A stretch of DNA of 64,000 nucleotides from JBQSUQ01 sp052384575 (GTDB lineage: Bacteria; Pseudomonadota; Gammaproteobacteria; Enterobacterales; Pasteurellaceae), in the NCBI GenBank assembly GCA_052384575.1, contig JBQSUQ010000007.1. One strand, given 5' to 3'. Position numbers and translations under genes: made by a program. The notes beneath the pieces are model-generated. The model was given only the letters and a program-made list of their open reading frames with translations. It ran no database searches and was not told where the DNA came from. Positions 44,311 to 52,191 of the stretch are shown here, piece by piece (position 1 is the stretch's first letter; every line of letters starts with the position of its first letter).

Positions 44311-44781
44311 TTAATTCTCTCTACACTCTAACCAACGCGTGCGGGTGCCTTGGTGGTTTTTGTAGTAAATTGAACTGCTGTGGCGGGCGATTAGGTCAAT
44401 GTAAGCCCCTTCAATTGGGTGGTATGAACGGTAAACTACTTCAAAGCGTGTGCCTCGGGCGTTTAAGGTTTTGTTTTCGATATGGTCGAAAGGTTGTGCT
44501 TTGCCACCGTCTAATTGGAAATAGATACCAAAATTTTCCTGTAAACGACTTTCTCTGGAGAGTGGAAAATAATTCACTAAATAAGATGTGCCACCTGTTT
44601 CAAAGTTACGGCAAAAATAGTAATAGCGTTTGTAATGGGCTGGATTTGCTAATTCTGCGTAGCTAATGTCGTCTTTTAAATAGCCTTTTTGCTTGGTTGG
44701 CTGCGTTTGCGTTTTGGTCTGCGTACAAGCAAATAGGGTAGAAATCGTTGCCGTTAGCACAATAAGTTTCAGTTTATTCAT
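44311..44781 (-). CDS. Putative lipoprotein of unknown function
   Basis: 156 residues with a lipobox (ISTLFAC, Cys 19) and a Thr/Gln/Lys-rich linker (TQTKTQTQPTKQK). The globular part (HYKRYYYFCRNFETGG and RWLECREN) has two Cys that may pair. No family recognised. Confidence 0.7.
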   Translation of the reverse strand: MNKLKLIVLTATISTLFACTQTKTQTQPTKQKGYLKDDISYAELANPAHYKRYYYFCRNFETGGTSYLVNYFPLSRESRLQENFGIYFQLDGGKAQPFDHIENKTLNARGTRFEVVYRSYHPIEGAYIDLIARHSSSIYYKNHQGTRTRWLECREN

Positions 44782-44846
44782 AAAATGCCGAGAAAATGAA
44801 GTTAATTTGAACGCATTATGATAGCGGAAATTTCTGTTACAAGCAC

Positions 44847-45752
44847 TTAAAACAAACTTTGCTGACCGACTAAAAATTCAGGTTTGCTTTTTACGTCAAA
44901 TCCATATTCTGCCAAATAACTTTTTAAACACTCGATATTGTAGAACGAGTGGCTTTTGGTGGTGTTTTGAAAATAGAGATAGAGTTGATCAAATTCGTTT
45001 TTGCGTTGATGAAGCAACTTCGCCAACGCTTGCATTTCTGCGTCGCTATAACGGTAGTCGTGTCGCTCTTGAGCTGATTGAGCTTTCCACCAGTTTGGGT
45101 TACGACCATGTAGGCGTAAATAGGCGGTGCGTTGATTGGCGTAAAACTGAAAGGCAGGCAAACCGATATATTGTGGATAATCCACATTGCACCAAATCAG
45201 ATTTTCTTTGCCTTGAAAATAGCCTAACACCGACTGCGTATGCCAGCTCGGATGGCGAAATTCGATGGCTAAGGGATAATTTTGAAACCACGAAACCAGT
45301 TCAGCGAGATAGTAACGATTGGCGTGCGTTCGTTCAAAACTCGACGGAAATTGAATAAATAAATTCGCCAAACAATGCTGTTCTGTTAAAGGTTGCAACG
45401 CATTCAAAAAGGCTTCCGCTTGTTCTTTTGTTGCGGTGCGTTTATGGCTAAAATCTTGATGAAGCTTGACCGAAAACTGCAACTGCCCCTGAGCCTTTTC
45501 CACCATGCCCTGCAATGCCTTCGCCCCAATCGGTGCGTGAAAAGTGCTGTTGATTTCAATCGCATCATAATGCTGACTATAAATCGTCAAAAATTCCGTT
45601 TTATCCGTCCCAAAGGGATAAAGCGTACCGACTAAATCCGTATCGCTATAACGAAATAAAGTTCCGATCCCCTATGATTTAGGATAAAGCGTACCGACTA
45701 AATCCGTATCGCTATAACCGCCAGTGCCGATGTAAATATGGGGATGATGCAT
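44847..45752 (-). pseudogene. DUF72 (YecE) family gene broken by a 66-bp in-frame duplication
   Basis: The body (AIEINSTFHAPIGAKALQGM, LAIEFRHPSWH, TAYLRLHGRN) is a DUF72 TIM-barrel protein of unknown function. From ATG 45752 the frame reads MHHPHIYIGTGGYSDTDLVG, then PKS and a TAG (45672-45674), then a repeat of YSDTDLVGTLYP and the normal PFGTDKTEFLTIYSQHYD. Removing 66 bp restores an intact 280-residue gene. A shorter product from a TTG at 45590 is possible but would lack the N-terminus. Confidence 0.82.
45616..45716 (-). repeat. 35-bp tandem duplication in the DUF72 gene
   Basis: 45616-45650 and 45682-45716 are identical, exactly 66 bp apart, with 31 bp of unrelated sequence between. Confidence 0.93.
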
Positions 45753-45925
45753 TTGGTTTTGTTATAAAGTGAGAAATAGAATAAGTTTAGGGGGAATTTA
45801 GAGAAATGCAAGCGGTCAGATTGTGAGTAAAATTTGCAAAATTTTATCGGTAAGTGACCGCTTGTGAGTAACATATTTAATTTAGAACACATAAATTGTA
45901 TAATTTACCTTAAAAAGGAGTTCGC

Positions 45926-47599
45926 ATGTTACAAAAGATAGTATTTAAATCAGGTTCATCTCCAGATTCAGGAAATGAATTAGAACTAGAATTAAAACCA
46001 ATTACTATTTTTATTGGTCCTAATAATAGCGGCAAGTCTCAAACTTTAATTGAGATAGAAGGGCTAGTATCGAAAGGAATTAAAGAAAACTTGAAAATAA
46101 TTAGACATATAGAGTTTGAGTCTTTAGACAAGAATAGATTAGAAACAGAATTTATAAATGGTCTAAGACTTCCAGAAACTATAGGGAATAGACCATTGTT
46201 TAAAGGTAATATATATATTGGAAAATATGAAAATAAGTGTCAAATTTATTTACCTGGTGTATTAGACAGTATAGATGATATTAATTCGGCTAAAGAAAAC
46301 TCTGGTATATTTGATGTTTTTTCATATTATACTTTAAAGCTTGATGGGTATAACCGACTATCTTTGATAAATTCTAAATCAGCAGGAGATTTGATTGAAA
46401 AAGAAACAAATGTTTTTTCAAAGTTATTCAAGAATGATAAATTAATGGAAAAGGTAAGAGAAGTTATCTTTGATGCATTTAAAAAATATTTAGTTATAGA
46501 TCCAACAAATCTCGGTAGTTTAAGATTAAGATTATCTGTAAAAGAACCTAAAAATAATATAGAAAAATCCCTTACAGAAGAAGGAATAGCTTTCCAGAAA
46601 GATGCTATCTTGGTTGAAGAATCTAGTGACGGTATAAAAGCTTTCATAGGTCTGATTATATCTATACTTGTAGATGAATCTAAAATTGTATTAATTGATG
46701 AACCTGAAGCATTTTTACACCCAACATTATCTTATAAGTTAGGTAAGGAAATATCTAGTTTTGTAGAGAATCATCAAAGATTATTTATTTCAACACATAG
46801 TGCAAATTTTTTAATGGGATGCGTACAAAATAATGTTGGAATCAATATAGTTAGATTAACTCATGACCTACAAGGGGCTACAGCTCGTGTTTTAACACAA
46901 GAAAAATTAAAACCATTAATGCAGAATCCTTTACTACGTTCAATCGGTGTATTTAATGCTCTTTTTTATAATGCTGTTGTTGTTACCGAAGCGGATGCTG
47001 ACAGAGCTTTTTATCAAGAAATAAACGAGCGTTTATTACAAGCTGGAGATCCCAGAGGGATTGAAGGGTGCTTATTTCTAAATGCTCAAAATAAGCAAAC
47101 TGTTTGGGATATTGTAAAACCATTAAGAGAGTTAGGAATACCTGCTGTAGGAATTGTTGATATTGATGTAATTAAAGAAGGTGGAGAAAACTGGAATAAA
47201 GTACTAAATGGGATTTTTCTACCTGAACGTAATTGTGATTCTTATAGAAAAGATAGAGAAAACTTATGTACTGCTTTTAATGCAACAGGCCAAGATTTTA
47301 AACGGAATGGTGGAATAAGTTTATTATGTAATTCTGATAAAGAATTTTGTGAAAATGTTTTTGATAATTTATTTGAGTATGGTTGTGCAGTCGTTCCTGT
47401 TGGAGAAATTGAGCAGTGGCTATCTGACCTTGATATTGAAAGAGGAAAGTCTCATTGGCTAAAGAACATCTTTGAGAAAATGGGAGATAATCCTAGCTCA
47501 AGTGGTTATATAAAGCCACAAGATGGAGATGTGTGGGATTTTATTGGAAAAATTTCTAAATGGGTTAATAATCCAAATAAAAAAGGAATTCCTGTATAA
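45926..47599 (+). CDS. OLD-family ATP-dependent nuclease (AAA ATPase plus TOPRIM)
   Basis: 557 residues. N-terminal ABC/AAA ATPase: Walker A FIGPNNSGKSQT, signature-like VEESSDGIKAFIGLI, Walker B IVLIDEPEAFLHP, switch LFISTHSANFL. C-terminal TOPRIM: VVTEADADRAFYQE with the acidic Glu and GIVDIDVIKEG with the Asp pair. No helicase partner (GajB type) is adjacent, so it fits stand-alone OLD nucleases, several of which act against phages. AAGGAG precedes the ATG. It is AT-rich compared with flanking genes, which suggests acquisition. Confidence 0.87.
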   Translation: MLQKIVFKSGSSPDSGNELELELKPITIFIGPNNSGKSQTLIEIEGLVSKGIKENLKIIRHIEFESLDKNRLETEFINGLRLPETIGNRPLFKGNIYIGKYENKCQIYLPGVLDSIDDINSAKENSGIFDVFSYYTLKLDGYNRLSLINSKSAGDLIEKETNVFSKLFKNDKLMEKVREVIFDAFKKYLVIDPTNLGSLRLRLSVKEPKNNIEKSLTEEGIAFQKDAILVEESSDGIKAFIGLIISILVDESKIVLIDEPEAFLHPTLSYKLGKEISSFVENHQRLFISTHSANFLMGCVQNNVGINIVRLTHDLQGATARVLTQEKLKPLMQNPLLRSIGVFNALFYNAVVVTEADADRAFYQEINERLLQAGDPRGIEGCLFLNAQNKQTVWDIVKPLRELGIPAVGIVDIDVIKEGGENWNKVLNGIFLPERNCDSYRKDRENLCTAFNATGQDFKRNGGISLLCNSDKEFCENVFDNLFEYGCAVVPVGEIEQWLSDLDIERGKSHWLKNIFEKMGDNPSSSGYIKPQDGDVWDFIGKISKWVNNPNKKGIPV

Positions 47600-47601
47600 A
47601 T

Positions 47602-47633
47602 ATCGTAGTGGGGTTAAAACCCGCCACTACGAT
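47602..47633. terminator. Hairpin between the OLD gene and metH
   Basis: ATCGTAGTGG with its complement at 47624-47633, GC-rich inner part. No T run; may be an intergenic repeat rather than a terminator. Confidence 0.5.
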
Positions 47634-47689
47634 AAGGTGGGCTTATGCCCTCCATACAATCACATCTTCTCAGCCAGCGATTTCACATC

Positions 47690-50600
47690 CTACTTCATCG
47701 CCACACTCAACCATTTCAACATTGTCTTTTCATCCCAACCTTTGCGTTTTGCGTAGTCTAACGCTTGGTCTTCGTCAATGCGTCCTAAGGTAAAGTAGTT
47801 ACTTGCAGGGTGGGAGAAGTACCAACCACATACGGAAGCGGCGGGCCACATTGCGTAGCTTTCGGTAAGTTTCATTCCAATGCGTTGTTCCACTTCCAGT
47901 AAGTCCCAGATGATTTGTTTTTCGGTATGTTCTGGGCAGCTTGGGTAGCCGGGAGCAGGGCGGATGCCGACGTATTTTTCATCAATCAAGGCCTGATTAT
48001 CAAAACTTTCTTCTGAATAACCCCAAACTTTTGTGCGAAGTTCGAAGTGGAGATATTCCGCCATTGCTTCGGCTAGGCGGTCGCCTACGGCTTGCAATAA
48101 AATGGCATTGTAGTCGTCGCCTGCGGCTTTGTAGCCTTCCACTAAATCGTGTTCTTCAATGCCAGCACAGACGGCGAACATTCCGAGCCAATCCCGTTGT
48201 CCGCTTTCTCGGTCGGCAATAAAATCGCTCAAGCAGAGATTGTATGGGCTTTTGCTGTTTTTGCCGCGTTCGGTTTGTTGGCGTAAGTGGTAGCATTTGC
48301 CTGCCAATAAAGTGCGGTCAGAATTTTGATAGATTTCAATATCATCGCCAGTGCGGTAGGCTGGGAATATGCCCATAATACCGCTTGGATTGAGTTTTCC
48401 GTTTTGTTCTAATTCATCTAATACTCTTTGGGCGTCATTCCATACGCGGCGTGCTTCTTCGCCACCTTCTGGATAATCAAAGGCATCAGGGTAGCCGCCC
48501 ATTAATCCCCATAGCATAAAGAATGGCGACCAGTCGATAAATTTGCGTAGGGTGGCGATAGGCACATTTTTATATTCAATAATGCCTGTTTGTTTTGGTT
48601 GCGGCACTTGATAATCTGCCCATTCGCCTGCGAACGCGTTGAAACGGTTTTTACGTGCTTCTTCAATGGCTAGCTGTTTGCGTAGCGGTTTGCGGTTTGC
48701 AAAGGCGTGCTGAATTTGCTCGTATTCTTTTTTCATCCGTTCCCATAATTCCGCTTTGGTGTCTGGGTTCATCAGCGCAGCACAAGCGGTAACAGCGCGC
48801 GAAGCATTGGTGGTGTAAACTACTTCGTGTGCATATTTCGGATAGAGTTTGATTGCGGTGTGTTCTTTCGAAGTAGTTGCACCGCCGATCATCACTGGCA
48901 AGTTTAATTTCAAGCGAGTCATTTCACTTAAGAAATATTCCATTTCATCGAGTGACGGGGTGATCAAACCACTTAATGCGATCACGTCCGCTTTTTCTCG
49001 GATTGCGGTTTCAATAATGCGATCCGCAGGCACCATTACGCCTAAGTCGATCACTTCAAAGTTGTTACATTGCATTACTACGCTGACGATATTTTTACCA
49101 ATATCATGCACGTCGCCTTTTACGGTCGCAATCACCACTTTACCTGCCGATGAGCCTTTCTGTTTAGTGGCATTGATAAAAGGCTCAAGATAAGCAACCG
49201 ACTGCTTCATTACACGTGCCGATTTTACCACTTGCGGTAGGAACATTTTACCGTCGCCAAACAGTTCGCCGACCACGTCCATACCGTCCATTAGCGGCCC
49301 TTCGATCACTTCTAAAGGTGTGCTAAATTTCAACCGCGCTTCTTCGGTGTCTTCAATAATGTGCGTGGTAATCCCTTTTACTAGAGCGTGTTTTAAACGT
49401 TCTTCCACTGACCAAGTACGCCATTCCGCAACGGAATTATCTTGTTCATCAGCACCTGTATTGCGGTATTTGTCGGCAATATCCAATAAGCGTTCTGTGG
49501 CGTCAGAACGGCGATTTAGCACCGCATCTTCAATCACATCGCGTAGTTCTGGGTCGAGATCATCATAAATCGCAAGTTGCCCTGCATTGACAATCCCCAT
49601 ATCCATTCCTTGTTTGATGGCGTGATATAGGAACACCGCGTGAATGGCTTCACGCATTGGGTTGTTACCGCGGAAAGAGAAGGATACATTCGACACACCG
49701 CCTGAAATTTTGGCGTGCGGTAAGCTACGTTTAATGCGACCTGTTGCGTTGATGAAATCGACCCCGTAGTTATTGTGTTCTTCAATGCCAGTGCCGATAG
49801 CAAAAATATTCGGGTCGAAAATAATGTCTTCAGGTGGGAAACCGACTTGATCCACTAAAATGCGGTAAGCACGCGTACAAATTTCTACTTTTCGCTCTTC
49901 GGTATCGGCCTGTCCTACTTCATCAAATGCCATTACCACAACCGCAGCACCATAACGGCGAACGAGTTTGGCTTGATGAATAAATTTTTCCTCGCCTTCT
50001 TTGAGAGAAATGGAGTTTACAATCCCTTTGCCTTGAATGGTTTGTAGTCCAGCTTCAATCACTTCCCATTTTGATGAGTCAATCATCACTGGCACTTTTG
50101 CCGCTTCAGGCTCAGTTGCCATAATATTGAGAAAACGGGTCATACATTTTTCTGAATCTAACAAGGCTTCGTCCATATTGACGTCAATCACTTGTGCCCC
50201 GTTTTCTACCTGATCGATGGCGATCTCAATGGCTTCCGCGTATTTTTCTTCTTTGATTAAACGTTTAAATTTCGCTGAACCTGTGACGTTATTACGTTCG
50301 CCCACGTTCACAAATAAGCTGTTTTCATCAATGGTTAAGGGTTCTAACCCTGATAAACGCATTGCGGTTTTAATTTCTGGCAACGGGCGTGGTTTGCAAT
50401 CTTTAACCGCTTCACTGATGGTTTTAATGTGTTCAGGCGTGGTACCACAACAACCGCCGACAATATTTAAAAAGCCGCTTTCTGCCCATTCTTTCAAATG
50501 TGCCGCCATTTCCACCGCACTTAAGTCATAACCGCCAAAAGCATTTGGTAAACCTGCGTTCGGGTGAGCAGAAACATAACACTCACAGATTTTGGAGAGC

Positions 50601-51370
50601 TGTTCCATATATTGACGTAATTCTTTTGGACCCAGTGCACAGTTCAAGCCGAAGCTGATTGGTTTGGCGTGGCGTAACGAATTATAGAATGCTTCTGTGG
50701 TTTGCCCTGAAAGCGTACGACCTGAAGCGTCAGTAATCGTGCCTGAAATCATCACAGGCAAGGTCACACCTAATTCTTCAAATACATTTTCAATGGCGAA
50801 AATTGCCGCTTTGGCATTAAGGGTATCGAAAATGGTTTCCACTAAAATAATATCAGCTCCGCCCTCAATTAAACCTTTGGTCGCTTCAGCATAGGCATCG
50901 ACCAATTGCATAAAGGTTACATTACGGAAGCCTGGATCGTTTACGTCAGGGGAAATGGATGCTGTGCGGTTGGTTGGACCTAACACACCTGCCACAAAGC
51001 GTGGCTTATCGGGCGTAGAATAGTTATCGGCAGCCAATCTCGCTAATTTTGCCCCTGCAAAATTGAGTTCATAGGCAATACTTTCCAATTCATAATCTGC
51101 CTGTGCAATGGTGGTGGAACTGAAGGTGTTGGTTTCAATAATATCTGCACCAGCCGCTAAATATTTCTCGTGAATAGCCTTGATAAGCAAAGGCTGAGTC
51201 AGGGTGAGTAAATCGTTATTGCCACGTAAATCAATGGTGCTGTCTTTAAAGCGTTCACCGCGGAAATCGGTTTCAGTGAGCTTATATTCTTGGATCATCG
51301 TCCCCATTGCACCGTCTAAAATTAAAATACGTTCAGCAAGGGCGTTATAAAGTGCGGTTGTATTTTTCAA
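47690..51370 (-). CDS. metH: Cobalamin-dependent methionine synthase MetH
   Basis: 1226 residues, the same length as E. coli MetH. Modules in order: homocysteine-binding (ILDGAMGTMIQ, zinc Cys pair in GGCCGTTPEHI), folate-binding (NVGERNNVTGSAKF), cobalamin-binding with the base-off His (KGDVHDIGKNIV), and the SAM reactivation domain (RPAPGYPSCPEHTEK). The start codon is TTG at 51370 with AGGAAAAA upstream, and an uptake signal is embedded in codons 4-7. It needs vitamin B12, which the BtuB-like importer at 38-43 kb might supply. Confidence 0.95.
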   Translation of the reverse strand: MKNTTALYNALAERILILDGAMGTMIQEYKLTETDFRGERFKDSTIDLRGNNDLLTLTQPLLIKAIHEKYLAAGADIIETNTFSSTTIAQADYELESIAYELNFAGAKLARLAADNYSTPDKPRFVAGVLGPTNRTASISPDVNDPGFRNVTFMQLVDAYAEATKGLIEGGADIILVETIFDTLNAKAAIFAIENVFEELGVTLPVMISGTITDASGRTLSGQTTEAFYNSLRHAKPISFGLNCALGPKELRQYMEQLSKICECYVSAHPNAGLPNAFGGYDLSAVEMAAHLKEWAESGFLNIVGGCCGTTPEHIKTISEAVKDCKPRPLPEIKTAMRLSGLEPLTIDENSLFVNVGERNNVTGSAKFKRLIKEEKYAEAIEIAIDQVENGAQVIDVNMDEALLDSEKCMTRFLNIMATEPEAAKVPVMIDSSKWEVIEAGLQTIQGKGIVNSISLKEGEEKFIHQAKLVRRYGAAVVVMAFDEVGQADTEERKVEICTRAYRILVDQVGFPPEDIIFDPNIFAIGTGIEEHNNYGVDFINATGRIKRSLPHAKISGGVSNVSFSFRGNNPMREAIHAVFLYHAIKQGMDMGIVNAGQLAIYDDLDPELRDVIEDAVLNRRSDATERLLDIADKYRNTGADEQDNSVAEWRTWSVEERLKHALVKGITTHIIEDTEEARLKFSTPLEVIEGPLMDGMDVVGELFGDGKMFLPQVVKSARVMKQSVAYLEPFINATKQKGSSAGKVVIATVKGDVHDIGKNIVSVVMQCNNFEVIDLGVMVPADRIIETAIREKADVIALSGLITPSLDEMEYFLSEMTRLKLNLPVMIGGATTSKEHTAIKLYPKYAHEVVYTTNASRAVTACAALMNPDTKAELWERMKKEYEQIQHAFANRKPLRKQLAIEEARKNRFNAFAGEWADYQVPQPKQTGIIEYKNVPIATLRKFIDWSPFFMLWGLMGGYPDAFDYPEGGEEARRVWNDAQRVLDELEQNGKLNPSGIMGIFPAYRTGDDIEIYQNSDRTLLAGKCYHLRQQTERGKNSKSPYNLCLSDFIADRESGQRDWLGMFAVCAGIEEHDLVEGYKAAGDDYNAILLQAVGDRLAEAMAEYLHFELRTKVWGYSEESFDNQALIDEKYVGIRPAPGYPSCPEHTEKQIIWDLLEVEQRIGMKLTESYAMWPAASVCGWYFSHPASNYFTLGRIDEDQALDYAKRKGWDEKTMLKWLSVAMK

Positions 51371-51389
51371 AGTTTTTTCCTGTTATTAA

Positions 51390-52187
51390 TTAGTTTGCAT
51401 TTGCACAAAGTTGTAATGTGGTTTCTATTAATTCTCTGGCAATGGTGCCATGTTCAGGTAATTGAGGCAAAGGCTCGTTGTATTTAAACCATTTTGCTTC
51501 AACGATCTCTTCTTCTTGTACTTGAATATCGCCACTATCATAATCAGCCAAAAAACCCACCATCTGTGCGTTTGGAAATGCCCAAGGTTGACTGCCAAAA
51601 TAGCGGATATTTTTAATTTTAATGCCGGATTCTTCAAACACTTCGCGTTCAACGGTTTGCTCAAAGGTTTCGCCTACTTCGACAAATCCTGCGAGCACCG
51701 TATAAAGTCCGGCTCTGCCATCGTTGTTCATATGGCGACGGTGACTTGCGAGCAAAATGCAGTCATCCTTACGTATCGCCACAATGATTGACGGGCAAAT
51801 GACGGGATAAGTGCGGTGTAAACAAGAGGAATTTTTGCATTGCACCGCCCATTCATTTTGTGGCATTTCGGTTTCATGCCCACATTTGCCACAGAATTTA
51901 TGCGTGTTATAAAAATGATTTAATTCAACACCGCGGTTTAAGAGATTGAATTTGCTCTTCGGTAAATTCAATAAGGAACGCAATGCAATCCAATCATATT
52001 GGGCATTGTCTTCCTCTAATAGCAAATAGAGCGGTGCATTATCCCATTCGCCAATTTTTGTGGTGAGTTTATGTTGTAATCCTAATTCTTCCGCAGTTCC
52101 AAAAGGTAAATTATGTTGTGGGAAGTAGATGTTTTGTGCTTGCGTAATAAGCCAAAAACCTTGTTTATTATCCGTTGGTTGTATCAT
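51390..52187 (-). CDS. nudC: NAD pyrophosphatase / decapping hydrolase NudC
   Basis: Nudix hydrolase acting on NAD(H) and NAD-capped RNA. It has a zinc ribbon (CGKCGHETEM with Cys pair 2 near CKNSSC), the Nudix box GFVEVGETFEQTVEREVFEE and the NudC motif SQPWAFPNAQM. Start at 52187 by comparison with other NudC N-termini; the longer frame would overlap polA. Only 4 bp separate it from the polA stop, so the two are coupled. Confidence 0.92.
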   Translation of the reverse strand: MIQPTDNKQGFWLITQAQNIYFPQHNLPFGTAEELGLQHKLTTKIGEWDNAPLYLLLEEDNAQYDWIALRSLLNLPKSKFNLLNRGVELNHFYNTHKFCGKCGHETEMPQNEWAVQCKNSSCLHRTYPVICPSIIVAIRKDDCILLASHRRHMNNDGRAGLYTVLAGFVEVGETFEQTVEREVFEESGIKIKNIRYFGSQPWAFPNAQMVGFLADYDSGDIQVQEEEIVEAKWFKYNEPLPQLPEHGTIARELIETTLQLCANAN

Positions 52188-52191
52188 TTTA

